Below are positions 9,145 through 20,557 of a stretch of 64,000 bases of DNA, piece after piece (positions within the stretch are counted from its first letter, which is position 1; each line of letters opens with the position of its first letter). This stretch comes from JAWKRB01 sp041389885. GTDB lineage: Bacteria > Myxococcota_A > Polyangia > Polyangiales > Ga0077539. The notes beneath the pieces were generated by a model. The model ran no database searches. It was not told the DNA's origin and saw nothing but the letters and a program-made list of their open reading frames with translations. The position numbers were made by a program, and so were the translations under genes. The stretch covers positions 186,001 to 250,000 of the forward strand of contig JAWKRB010000006.1 of the NCBI GenBank assembly GCA_041389885.1. The letters run 5' to 3'.

Positions 9145-10281
9145 GTGAAGATCGGGATGCTCACCACCAGCCTGCCCCACCGGGGCGACCCCGTCGCGGG
9201 GAGCTTCGTGGCCGAGATGGCCGAGGCGCTCGCGGCGCGCGGGCACGAGCTGCGGGTGGTCGCGATTCGGCGGAGGGAGCCGCGGGGCTGGGACGATCCC
9301 CTCGAGCTCCGAGGCGTCGCGAGCCACGCGCTCCGCGCCCCCGGCGCCACGCTGCTCTACGACGGCGGCGCGCCCGATCGCCTCGGTCGGTTCGGGGCGT
9401 GGCCGCGCGTCGTCGGGGTCACCGCGGCGTCGGCCTGGGGCGCGGCGAGGCACCTCCGCGGCTGCGACGCGCTGGTGTCACACTTCCTCGCGCCCTCGGC
9501 CGTCGTCGCGGGCGCGCTGCGGGGAGGCCGACCGCACCTCGCCATCGCGCACGGCAGCGACGCGGCGCTCTTCGCGAAGCTGCCGGTCGGCCTCCGCGCC
9601 CTCGCGCTGCGGGGGGCGACCCGGCGCTGGTACGTGCACCCCGGGCTGCGACTCGCGGTCGACCCGGGCGACGTCGACGCGATCGTGAGCCCGATGGGAT
9701 TCGTCCCGTCGGTCCGCGCGCCGGCTCCGCGCGCTCGCGTGCTCCGGGCGGCGGTGGTCTCGCGGCTCGTCCCCGTCAAGGACGTCGCGCGCGCCCTCCG
9801 CGCCGTGGCCTACGCCCGCGCCTCGGGCGCCGCGCTCGAGGTCGACGTGATCGGCGACGGGCCGCTCCGAGGCGAGCTCGCCGCGCTGGCGTCGAGCCTC
9901 GGGGGGTTCGCGGTGCTGCACGGCGCGCTCCCCCCGGCGGATCGAGACCGGGTGCTCGCCGGGTGCCACGTTCAGCTCCACGCCGCGACGACGCTCGCCG
10001 ACGGTCGGGGCGAGGGGGCGCCGGTCGCGCTGCTCGAGGCGATGGGGGCGGGCCGGTGCGTGGTGGCGACGGGCTCAGGCGGCGTCGGCTGGCTGGTCGG
10101 CGACGCCGGGGAGGTGCTCGACGAGCGCGCCTCGGCGCGCGCGATCGGCGCGGCCTTGCATCGGCTCGCCCTCGACGACGACGCGCGCGAGGCGCTCGGC
10201 GAGCGCGCGAAGGCGCGGGCGGAGCGGTGGACGTGGGGGGAGCAGGCGCGGCGGGTGGAGGAGGCGCTGGGCGCGCGCTGA
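9145..10281 (+). CDS. Glycosyltransferase family 4-like protein
   Basis: A 378-residue GT-B glycosyltransferase. The N-terminal Rossmann half starts VKIGMLTTSLPHRGDPVAGSFV, typical of GT4 enzymes; the second half has AVVSRLVPVKDVARAL and the donor-binding motif with spaced Glu residues in DGRGEGAPVALLEAMGAGRCVV. I place the start at GTG 9145 because the conserved first strand includes VKIGM; the ATG at 9157 would cut it. Sugar donor and acceptor are unknown. Probable role is in lipopolysaccharide or exopolysaccharide. Its stop codon abuts the stop codon of the convergent LolA gene with no spacing. Confidence 0.85.
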   Translation: MKIGMLTTSLPHRGDPVAGSFVAEMAEALAARGHELRVVAIRRREPRGWDDPLELRGVASHALRAPGATLLYDGGAPDRLGRFGAWPRVVGVTAASAWGAARHLRGCDALVSHFLAPSAVVAGALRGGRPHLAIAHGSDAALFAKLPVGLRALALRGATRRWYVHPGLRLAVDPGDVDAIVSPMGFVPSVRAPAPRARVLRAAVVSRLVPVKDVARALRAVAYARASGAALEVDVIGDGPLRGELAALASSLGGFAVLHGALPPADRDRVLAGCHVQLHAATTLADGRGEGAPVALLEAMGAGRCVVATGSGGVGWLVGDAGEVLDERASARAIGAALHRLALDDDAREALGERAKARAERWTWGEQARRVEEALGAR

Positions 10282-11055
10282 CTACGGTCGCACGATGGAG
10301 GTGCCCGCCGGGGGCGTCCATCGAAAGGTCGCCTCGGGCACGTTGGTGTTCACCCGGGGGTTGCTGAAGTCGAAGCGGTTCTGGTTGCCCTGCGCGTCGA
10401 TGACCGCGGTGCGAACGACCTGATACGACGTGCGGTCGACGTAGAAGATGATGCGCTCGTACGAGGGCTGCGGCGTCGTCGGCCGAAGCTCCAGCACGTA
10501 CCCCGAGGGGAAGCGAAACTGGTTCGCGTCGAGGAGACGAAACGTGAACGAGTCCGTGAGCCGCCCCGTGCCCGCGAGGAAGGTGATCGCGGTGGGGAGC
10601 TGCGACTGACCGAGCTGCTGCTGCACCGCCTGCCGCTCGTCGGCCTGGTAGGCCCAGAGCGTGCGGCCGTCGGAGACGATGACGTCTCCCGAGGGCGCGT
10701 TGTAGTTCCAGCGCATGCGCCCCGGCTTGCGGAACACCACCTGCCCCGTGCGGCGCTCTTCGCCGTAGAGGCGGTTGCGCGAGACCTGCACGAAGTCGGC
10801 CTGAAAGTCGGTGGTGCGGTCGTAGAAGGCCTGAATCTGCTGCGCGATGTTGCGCGCGGGGTCGGCGGGGTTCTGCCCCGGCGCGTTGGCGGGACTGGCG
10901 GTCGCCGCGGGGGTCGCGGTCGCCGCGGGAGGGGGCGCGGCGCGGCGCGGCTGCTGGGCGGCGCGGGTCGCGGGAGACGCCGCGTACGGCGACGGGTCCG
11001 CGTGCAGCGGCGAGGCCAGGAGGATCGAGGCGAAGAGGATCTTGGTCGGTCGCAT
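10282..11055 (-). CDS. lolA: LolA-like outer membrane lipoprotein carrier protein
   Basis: 257 residues. A signal peptide (ILLASPLHA) is followed by an Ala/Pro/Thr-rich linker of about 50 residues, longer than in most LolA proteins. The LolA fold then begins at IAQQIQAFYDRTTDFQADFVQVS and continues with GQVVFRKPGRMRWNYNAP and SDGRTLWAYQ, the characteristic convex-barrel strands. LolA ferries lipoproteins across the periplasm to the outer membrane, fitting a genome with many lipoproteins. The start at 11055 is preceded by GGAGG. It is divergent from the Asp-rich lipoprotein gene. LolB, LolCDE are not in the window. Confidence 0.85.
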   Translation of the reverse strand: MRPTKILFASILLASPLHADPSPYAASPATRAAQQPRRAAPPPAATATPAATASPANAPGQNPADPARNIAQQIQAFYDRTTDFQADFVQVSRNRLYGEERRTGQVVFRKPGRMRWNYNAPSGDVIVSDGRTLWAYQADERQAVQQQLGQSQLPTAITFLAGTGRLTDSFTFRLLDANQFRFPSGYVLELRPTTPQPSYERIIFYVDRTSYQVVRTAVIDAQGNQNRFDFSNPRVNTNVPEATFRWTPPAGTSIVRP

Positions 11056-11199
11056 GAGCACCTCCGTCGGTGCGAATGCCCGGGCGCGCGGGCCGAGGGG
11101 TCGGTGGGGGTTATACGCAGGTCGGCGCGAATCGGTGCAATCGTGCCCCGGTCTCCGCAGTTTTCTCAGGCACCCGATGGTTGTAGGCTGCGAGTCGCG

Positions 11200-11814
11200 A
11201 TGCCCCTGCGAGCTCTGACGCTGATGTGCCTTCTCGTGCTCCCGGGGCTCCGCTGCGCCGAGGCCACCTACGTCGAGCCCGACGTGCCGGGCGCAGACGA
11301 CGCGGGGGAGAAGCTCGACGTCGATCCCGGCGAAGACGCCGTGGTGAAGGACGACGTGAAGGTCCCCCCGGTCGACCTGGGCGAGGGCGCCGACGCGGTG
11401 AACGGAGAAGACGCGCTGGTCGGCGACGACGCGGGGGACGACGCCGGGGACCTCGACGCATCGACGGTCGATGTCGACGCCGTCGACGCGGTGGCGCAGG
11501 ACGTCGGCTCGCCCGACGTGGTGATCATCGACGCGGGGCCTCCCGACACGGGCGTGCGAGACACCGGGGTGGTCGACACGGGCCCTCCCGACACGGGCGT
11601 GCGAGACACCGGGGTGGTCGACACGGGCGTGGTCGACACGGGCGTGCCTGACACCGGGCCGACGTATCCGCCGATCGTGTGCCCGCTGCTGGGCACGCCG
11701 ATCCCCATCACCTGCCGCAGCCGCAACGGGCTGCCGCCATGCTGCGGCATCGGTGGGGCCTGCTTCTGTGAGCAGGCGTCTCCCTTCGGGCCGCTCTGCC
11801 TGCCCTGCAATTAG
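11200..11814 (+). CDS. Asp-rich small lipoprotein with DTG repeats and Cys-rich tail
   Basis: 204 residues, unrecognised. A lipobox-like signal (LVLPGLRC) is followed by a very acidic low-complexity region (DVPGADDAGEKLDVD..., many DAxD and DD), then repeats of DTGVRDTGVVDTG, and a compact tail with eight Cys (ITCRSRNGLPPCCGIGGACFCEQ). The acidic DxG/DxD linker after a lipobox is a common style of Polyangiales secreted lipoproteins and may bind calcium, but no exact calcium motif is clear. It is divergent from lolA (144 bp between starts) and convergent with secA. Confidence 0.7.
   Translation: MPLRALTLMCLLVLPGLRCAEATYVEPDVPGADDAGEKLDVDPGEDAVVKDDVKVPPVDLGEGADAVNGEDALVGDDAGDDAGDLDASTVDVDAVDAVAQDVGSPDVVIIDAGPPDTGVRDTGVVDTGPPDTGVRDTGVVDTGVVDTGVPDTGPTYPPIVCPLLGTPIPITCRSRNGLPPCCGIGGACFCEQASPFGPLCLPCN
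11540..11629 (+). repeat. 45-bp tandem duplication inside the Asp-rich lipoprotein gene
   Basis: Two near-identical 45-bp copies (from 11540 and 11585) encode PPDTGVRDTGVVDTG twice. Shorter GTGGTCGACACGGGC units follow at 11622-11655. In-frame multiples suggest slippage or unequal exchange extends this linker. Confidence 0.75.
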
Positions 11815-11823
11815 GCCCCGCCT

Positions 11824-11841
11824 CGCCTCGCCCGCGAGGCG
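11824..11841. terminator. Small hairpin between convergent genes, possible terminator
   Basis: CGCCTCG pairs with CGAGGCG around a CCCG loop, just after the Asp-rich lipoprotein gene and before the 3' end of secA. It has no T-run; weak candidate. Confidence 0.3.
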
Positions 11842-11903
11842 TGGGGGACCGGGGGGCTCCAGGGGAGACGAGGCCGGGGCCCGAAGGGGCCCTGGCGGGG
11901 TGA

Positions 11904-15092
<3,189 letters not shown>

Positions 15093-15168
15093 CGCGTAGC
15101 CTTTGGGTGTCGGGGGATGCAGGTCGCCGCGCCGGAGCAGGGGCGCGCCGGGAGCGGGAAGGCGCGGC

Positions 15169-15197
15169 AGCCTAGTCGCCGCCGTGCGGCGTGGCAA
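15169..15197 (-). promoter_or_regulatory. Candidate sigma70 promoter for secA
   Basis: On the minus strand TTGCCA (15192-15197) and TAGGCT (15169-15174) are separated by 17 bp, followed by secA with a leader of about 70 nt. Five of six -35 and three of six -10 bases match consensus. Confidence 0.4.
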
Positions 15198-15250
15198 CGT
15201 GTCTCGACCCGAGAACCCGCCGCGCCCGGCGGAACTTCCGACCCGGGCGA

Positions 15251-15279
15251 TTGACAGGGCCGAGGTGGCGGCCTTAGGT
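15251..15279 (+). promoter_or_regulatory. Candidate sigma70 promoter for the glutaredoxin gene
   Basis: A consensus TTGACA (15251-15256) is followed after 17 bp by TTAGGT (15274-15279), only 21 bp before the ATG of the glutaredoxin gene. The short leader and perfect -35 support it; the -10 is weak. Confidence 0.4.
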
Positions 15280-15299
15280 GCCGCGCCGGAGCGAGAACC

Positions 15300-15626
15300 A
15301 TGGAAGACGCAACACGCCAGCGCATTCAAGACCTCATCGACCAGAACAAGGTCGTGCTCTTCATGAAGGGCACGCGGCACTTTCCGCAGTGCGGCTTCTC
15401 GGGGGCCGTCGTGCAGGTGCTCAACGGGACCGGGGCGAAGTACGAGACCGTGAACGTGCTCGCCGACCCGTCGATCCGCGAGGGCATCAAGGAGTTCGCG
15501 AGCTGGCCCACGATCCCGCAGCTGTACGTGGGGGGAAAGTTCGTGGGCGGCTGCGACATCGTGCGCGAGCTGAGCACCCGCGGAGAGCTCGCCGCGATGC
15601 TCCAGGAGGTCGGCGCGGTCGGGTAG
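15300..15626 (+). CDS. grxD: Monothiol glutaredoxin, Grx4/CGFS type
   Basis: 108 residues, full length for the family. It has the monothiol active site CGFS in FMKGTRHFPQCGFSGAVVQ, the cis-Pro loop WPTIPQLYVGGKFVGGCDIV and the glutathione-binding GG-D. CGFS glutaredoxins bind a [2Fe-2S] cluster with glutathione and pass it on in iron-sulfur cluster trafficking rather than acting as reductases. It stands alone, divergent from secA with 207 bp between starts. Confidence 0.95.
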   Translation: MEDATRQRIQDLIDQNKVVLFMKGTRHFPQCGFSGAVVQVLNGTGAKYETVNVLADPSIREGIKEFASWPTIPQLYVGGKFVGGCDIVRELSTRGELAAMLQEVGAVG

Positions 15627-15742
15627 CGCCCCCGAGCTCGACCCCGCGACCGGGGCGAACGCCCGCGCCCCTCCGACGATCACCACCCGCGTGACGATCT
15701 GGGGTACAGTCCGCCGCCCCGCGCAGGACCATGTGACCCGAA

Positions 15743-18310
15743 ATGACCCAGAACGCACACCGACCCCGCCTCGCCGACCTCGCCCTCGTCACCTACCTCG
15801 CCCCGATGCTTCAGGGGCGCCGCGTCGCCGTCGCGGGGAGCACCTCGGGTGAGGTGGCGCTCCGCCTCCGCGCCCTGGGCGCGCACACCGTGATCTGCTT
15901 CGGCGGCGTCGGTGAAGACCTCGCCGTGCGAGCGCTCACCCCAGGCGCCGTCGCGGCGTTTCATGGGCGCATCGACGTGCTGGTGATCCCCGACGCCACG
16001 GCGGTGCCCTCGCTGGTCGCCCTCCTCGACGAGGCCCGACGCGCGCTGGGCTCCGAAGGGGTCGTCGTCGTGGGCGCAGAGGCCCCGCAGTCGCCCCGTC
16101 CGATGGAGCCGACCGGTCGAGAGGGCACCACGGCCTACCACGACCTGTACGACCTCTGCGCGGCGCGCTTCTCGAACGTTCGCATGTTCGGTCGGGGGCC
16201 CTTCCTCGGGTACACCCTCGCGGCCTTCGACGACGCGAGCGATCGGGTGGCGCTCGACACCCGGCTGATCGATGGGGACCCGGCGCGCCCAGAGTCGTTC
16301 ATCGCCATCGCGAGCGACGCACCCGTCGAGCTTGACCCCGTCGCGCTGGTGCAGGTCCCCGACACCCTCATCGAGGCGCTGCGAGACGCCGGCGGCAAGG
16401 AGCTTCGCGAGAAGCTCCACGATCGAGAGCAGAAGCTCAAGGAGGTCGAGGCCGCCAGCGCCGAGCGGTGGGTGAAGATCCAGCGCTTCGAGCACGGCCT
16501 CAAGGAGCTCGAGGAGGAGAACCGCAAGGCCCGCGAGAAGGTCGTGCGCGCCACCAAGGAGCTCGAAGACGAGCGCAAGCTCCGACAGCGGGTCGAGCTC
16601 GACGCGCAGATGTCGCGCCGCGCGCCCGAGCTCCCCAAGACGCCCGACCTCGCCCCCGAGCTCCAGCGCGCCCGCAAGGAGCTCGCCGAGCTCCGCGAGG
16701 CCGCCGCGAGGGAGCAGGCGGCGCGTGACGCCGAGCTCGCGAAGCTCAAGTCTGCCCTGGAGCGAGAGACCGCCGAGCGCGCCGCCGCGCAGCTCGCGCT
16801 CGCGTCGCGGGCCGAGACGGCCGCGGGCCTGGAGGCCTCGCTGCGCGCGGCCGCGGAGGAGCGCGACGCGCTGCGAGAGGCCGAGCGCGCCGAGCGCGAA
16901 GCCCTCCAGGCTGAGCGCGCGCGCGTCGCGGAGCTCGAGCGCGAGCTCGACGAGACCCAGGCCACCGAGGCCGAGCTCCAGGCGCTCCTCGAGGCGGCGC
17001 AGTCGGCGCAGCCCGCGGCCCCGCCCGTCGACGACCGGGCGCTCCGCGCGCTGCGCGACGAGCTCGACGCCACCAGGGCGAGCCTCGCCGCGCTCCGCGC
17101 AGCGCACGACGCCCAGGGGCTTGACCTCGACAGGCTGCACGCCGAGCGCGACGCCGTGAAGTCCGAGCTGGCCGCCGCGCTCGCGACGCAGCAGACGCTC
17201 AAGGCCGACCTCGCCCAGGCGCTCTCGCGCCCGGCGCTCGACGACTCCGCCCACGAGGTCGCCGCCCTCGAGGCGCGCCTCGCCGACCGCGCCACCGAGC
17301 TGCTCCGCATGACCGCGCTGCGCGACGACGCGCTCACCGCCGTGCGCGAGCTCACGATGTCGACGCGAGCTCCGGTCAGCGTGACCCGCGACGACGCGCG
17401 CGACGCCCTGGAGCCTGAGCTGCGCGGGCTGCGCGAGCGGGTCTCGCTGCTTGAGGCCGAGGCGATCGCCTTCGCGGGCCAGAGCCAGCAGGCCATGTGG
17501 AAGGTCGAGGAGCTCGAGGCGGCCCTCGCGCTCGCCCGGTCCCAGCTCGCCGCGCGCACCGCGCCGCCCGAGGCCGGGGCGACCGCCGCGGAGCTCAGCT
17601 CGCTGCGCGCGGAGAACGGCGCGCTCGAGGCGAAGCTCGCGCAGGCGGGGATGGAGATCGACGGGTTCAGGGCGGGCTACCAGCGCCGGATCCTGGAGCT
17701 GGAGCTCGAGATCGATCGACTGCTCCGGGCGCTCGAGGTCGCGGGCTCGCAGACCGCCGCCGAGTCGGACGCGCAGCTCGCCTCGGTGCGCCGACAGGCC
17801 GCCGAGGCCGCCGCGGAGCTGCAAGGCGTTCGATACCGCATGTGCGAGGCCGAGTCGGCGCTCTCGGCGCGGTCGGCGCCGGCGGTCGCGCCCGTGGCGG
17901 TCGAGGTCCGCGCGGACCAGGCGCTCACCGATCTGGGGCAGACCGCGGAGCGCCTCGCGGCGACCGAGGAGGCCCTGCGGGAGGTGCGGCTCCGGCTGCG
18001 GGCGACCGAGGCCGAGCTCGCGGCTTCGCGCCGGGAGCAGACCGTCCTCGCCGAGCGCGTCGACGAGGCCGCCGCGCAGCTCGACGAGCGCGACCGGCGC
18101 GACGCCGCCGCCGCGCAGCGTCACCGCGAGCAGCTCGTCGCGCTGCAAGACCGCGTGACGAGCGCGGAGCTCCGGGTGCAGTCGCAGCGAGAGCTCCTCG
18201 GGGGCGTGCGGTCGAGCGTGTCGTCGATCCTCGCCGACGGGCGCGGGGCGCTCGTGGTGCATGACCTGTTGCAGATCCTCCGCACGGTCGAGTCCAGCGA
18301 CGAGGGCTGA
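15743..18310 (+). CDS. Large coiled-coil protein with degenerate methyltransferase-like N-terminus
   Basis: 855 residues. Residues 1 to ~190 look like a Rossmann fold with a nucleotide/SAM-like loop (GRRVAVAGSTSGEVALRLRAL) and a beta-strand/helix series similar to class I methyltransferases, but the loop lacks the usual GxGxG and no catalytic motif is clear. From ~200 on, almost the whole protein is Ala/Glu/Arg/Leu heptad-rich coiled coil (many ELxxLR, RAELAxL runs), including a stretch near 600-690 (MWKVEELEAALALARSQL). No signal peptide or membrane segment, so cytoplasmic. Myxobacteria use comparable fusions for polarity and motility scaffolds, but I do not recognise this one. It is coupled to the next gene by a one-base TGATG overlap. 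Confidence 0.75.
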   Translation: MTQNAHRPRLADLALVTYLAPMLQGRRVAVAGSTSGEVALRLRALGAHTVICFGGVGEDLAVRALTPGAVAAFHGRIDVLVIPDATAVPSLVALLDEARRALGSEGVVVVGAEAPQSPRPMEPTGREGTTAYHDLYDLCAARFSNVRMFGRGPFLGYTLAAFDDASDRVALDTRLIDGDPARPESFIAIASDAPVELDPVALVQVPDTLIEALRDAGGKELREKLHDREQKLKEVEAASAERWVKIQRFEHGLKELEEENRKAREKVVRATKELEDERKLRQRVELDAQMSRRAPELPKTPDLAPELQRARKELAELREAAAREQAARDAELAKLKSALERETAERAAAQLALASRAETAAGLEASLRAAAEERDALREAERAEREALQAERARVAELERELDETQATEAELQALLEAAQSAQPAAPPVDDRALRALRDELDATRASLAALRAAHDAQGLDLDRLHAERDAVKSELAAALATQQTLKADLAQALSRPALDDSAHEVAALEARLADRATELLRMTALRDDALTAVRELTMSTRAPVSVTRDDARDALEPELRGLRERVSLLEAEAIAFAGQSQQAMWKVEELEAALALARSQLAARTAPPEAGATAAELSSLRAENGALEAKLAQAGMEIDGFRAGYQRRILELELEIDRLLRALEVAGSQTAAESDAQLASVRRQAAEAAAELQGVRYRMCEAESALSARSAPAVAPVAVEVRADQALTDLGQTAERLAATEEALREVRLRLRATEAELAASRREQTVLAERVDEAAAQLDERDRRDAAAAQRHREQLVALQDRVTSAELRVQSQRELLGGVRSSVSSILADGRGALVVHDLLQILRTVESSDEG

Positions 18311-18939
18311 TGGGGGCGTGCGGCGCCGAGTGCGGCATCACGCGGCAGCGCGACCGAGAGCGTGAGGTCGCGAGGCGCGTCGCGCGCGCGGTGTGGCCGG
18401 AGGGTCGACGCGCGGCGTCGGGCGCCCTCCGCGGCCTGGGCGTCGACCCCGAGCGGGTGAGCGCGCTCGCGGCTCGGCTCGTCGAGACCCTCCCCGTCGC
18501 CGTGCTCGAGGAGCCCGAAGAGCCCGACCGCGCACCGTCGATCTACTGCATCGCCACCGTCGCGGACGAGACCTGGGTCGGCTTTCGCTGCGGGCGCAGC
18601 CCGAGGCCCGCGCACCGCGTCGAACTCGGGCTCCGCGTGGCCTTCTCGCCCTTCGGTCCGTACGCGACGCTTCAGGAAGTGCATCTCGAAGCAGACGTCG
18701 ACGACGAGGGTGTCTGGATCGAGGAGCGCCGGCTCGCGGGGGTCGAGGACCGTCGCATGCAGCACCTGGTGCGCGGGGTTCAGGGCGCCCTCCGCAAGGC
18801 CCGAGTCACGGCGCTCGACGCGGCCTTCCTCGCGGAGCCGTTCGGCGACGGCACCCTGTGGTCGGCGCTCTTCGACGCCGAGCCCGCGGTCGCGACCCGC
18901 GGGGACTACCTGCCCGCGGGGGCGCCTCCCGCGCCCTGA
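18310..18939 (+). CDS. Conserved hypothetical protein coupled to the coiled-coil gene
   Basis: 209 residues, not recognised. After a basic N-terminus (RQRDREREVARRVARAVW) comes a mixed alpha/beta region with Trp and Cys (YCIATVADETWVGFRCGR) and strands LRVAFSPFGPYATLQEVHLEAD; no signal peptide or TM. The ATG shares its A with the TGA stop of the coiled-coil gene, so translation is probably coupled and the two products may work together. Its last 34 bp overlap the 3' end of the convergent OmpA-family gene. Confidence 0.7.
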   Translation: MGACGAECGITRQRDREREVARRVARAVWPEGRRAASGALRGLGVDPERVSALAARLVETLPVAVLEEPEEPDRAPSIYCIATVADETWVGFRCGRSPRPAHRVELGLRVAFSPFGPYATLQEVHLEADVDDEGVWIEERRLAGVEDRRMQHLVRGVQGALRKARVTALDAAFLAEPFGDGTLWSALFDAEPAVATRGDYLPAGAPPAP

Positions 18940-20357
18940 CGGAGGCGGATCACGTGCACCTCGGTGCGTCGGTTCAGGGTCCACGCGTCGGGGGTCTGCC
19001 GGGGGTCGAGCGGGCGGTCGGAGCCGTAGCCCGCGGCGCGGAGCCGTGAGGGGGCGACGCCTCGGCTGGTGAGGTACAGCACCGCGGTCTCGGCGCGCCT
19101 GCGAGACAGCGCGAGGTTGGCCGCGCGCGGGCCGCGGGCGTCGGTGTGGCCCTGGACCTCGACCAGCTCGATCTCGGGGTGCTGGATGAGCAGGCTCGCG
19201 AGGGCGTCGAGGGTCTCGAACGACGCGCGCCCCACGAGGTTCGCGCTCCCGCGCAGGAAATTCACGTCGCCCCGCAGCGAGATGACCCGGTGCTCGGGGT
19301 CGAGGGCGACGGGGGGCGCGGAGGCGTCTGGGCAGCCGTCGTCGTCGTCGACGCCGTTCAGGTCCTCGGGCTCGTCGATGCACCGGTCGACGCCGTCGCG
19401 GACGCCGTCGTGGTCGCGGTCGCCGTCGGGGCACCCTGGACGGGCGGGGTCGGGGTGCTCGCCCGCGCGCTCGGTCGGGCAGCGGTCCTCGTCGTTGAGG
19501 GTGCCGTCCCCGTCGTCGTCGGGGGAGGGGCACCCCGGTCGGGCGGGGTCGGGGTGCGGACCCTGCGGCTGCGTCACGCAGTGGTCGTCGGGGTCGAAGA
19601 CCGTGTCGAAGTCACTGTCGAGGGTCGCGCACCCTGGCCTCAAGGGGTCAGGGCGAACGCCCTGGGGAGCGCGGGGGCACAGGTCCTCGGCGTCGGGCAC
19701 GCCGTCGCCGTCGTCGTCGGCCGGGGCGCGCGCCTGGCTCACCGGCGCGGGGACCTCGGGCTCGACGCGCGCTCGAGGCGGGGCCGACGCGAAGCGCACG
19801 GCGAGCGTGAGCCCCGCGGAGAAGTACCGAGCGTCGTCGGGGAACCGCTCCGGCGTGCCCGCGCTCGAGTCGGGCTGGACCATCTGTCCGTACCGAATCG
19901 ACGGGCCGAGGGCGAGGTAGTCGCCGAGGCGAAACTCGAAGCCCAGGCCCACGTCGAGGGCGAGCCGCGCGACGTCCCCCGTGAGCCCGACGCCGGCGTG
20001 CGCGTCGAACCAGAGCCGCCCCGCGCGCCCGACGCGCGGCTCGAGGCGCAGGCCCACCGAGGGCGCGAAGACCCACCCCGTGCCCTCAGCGCCCCCGGGG
20101 AACACCCAGTTCGTCACCCCCACGTCGAGCGCGAGCGGGTCCGCGAGCGTGATCCCCAGCCGCGCGCTGCCCTGCCACATCGCGTCGAAGCCGCGCGCGC
20201 GCCGCTGATAGTCCGAGAGCATCGCGCCGTACCCGCCCTCGAGGCGAACCGCGGCGCGCTCTCGACCCTGCGCGACGGCCTCGCGCGGCGCGGCGCACGC
20301 GAGCGCCAGCGCCGCGGTCGCGGCCCCGAAATGCCTGGGTGAGAGGAGGTTGCGCAT
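18906..20357 (-). CDS. OmpA-family outer membrane protein with thrombospondin type 3 repeats
   Basis: 483 residues: a signal sequence (ATAALALACAAPREAVAQ), a ~190-residue beta-barrel-like region with alternating strands (LGITLADPLALDVGVTNWVF), a calcium-binding thrombospondin type 3 region with repeated DDDGDGVPDAEDLCP-type units (about residues 230-350), and a C-terminal OmpA/MotB peptidoglycan-binding domain (VQGHTDARGPRAANLALSRRRAETAV). It ties the outer membrane to the cell wall. The start is put at ATG 20357 because residues before it in the open frame are not signal-like. Its 3' end overlaps the hypothetical gene on the other strand by 34 bp. Confidence 0.9.
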   Translation of the reverse strand: MRNLLSPRHFGAATAALALACAAPREAVAQGRERAAVRLEGGYGAMLSDYQRRARGFDAMWQGSARLGITLADPLALDVGVTNWVFPGGAEGTGWVFAPSVGLRLEPRVGRAGRLWFDAHAGVGLTGDVARLALDVGLGFEFRLGDYLALGPSIRYGQMVQPDSSAGTPERFPDDARYFSAGLTLAVRFASAPPRARVEPEVPAPVSQARAPADDDGDGVPDAEDLCPRAPQGVRPDPLRPGCATLDSDFDTVFDPDDHCVTQPQGPHPDPARPGCPSPDDDGDGTLNDEDRCPTERAGEHPDPARPGCPDGDRDHDGVRDGVDRCIDEPEDLNGVDDDDGCPDASAPPVALDPEHRVISLRGDVNFLRGSANLVGRASFETLDALASLLIQHPEIELVEVQGHTDARGPRAANLALSRRRAETAVLYLTSRGVAPSRLRAAGYGSDRPLDPRQTPDAWTLNRRTEVHVIRLRQGAGGAPAGR

Positions 20358-20462
20358 CCTACGGCGTCCGTCGGCTCGCGCGCGGTTGCGTCGCGCCGAG
20401 GCGCAGAGTGTCCCACCGCGGCGACCGGAGCGGCAACATCGCCGTGCGAGACAGCGTGTTGC

Positions 20463-20492
20463 TTGACCGCTCGTCTCGCCAGAACCTACGCT
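20463..20492 (+). promoter_or_regulatory. Candidate promoter for the Cys-repeat/pseudokinase operon
   Basis: TTGACC (20463-20468), 18 bp, then TACGCT (20487-20492), 65 bp before the ATG at 20558. A strong GGAGGGAGAAGG ribosome-binding stretch precedes the ATG. Confidence 0.4.
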
Positions 20493-20557
20493 GCCGACTC
20501 TGCCCACGGGCACGGGACGACCTTCTGGCCCGCACCGCGTGGAGGGAGAAGGCGACG

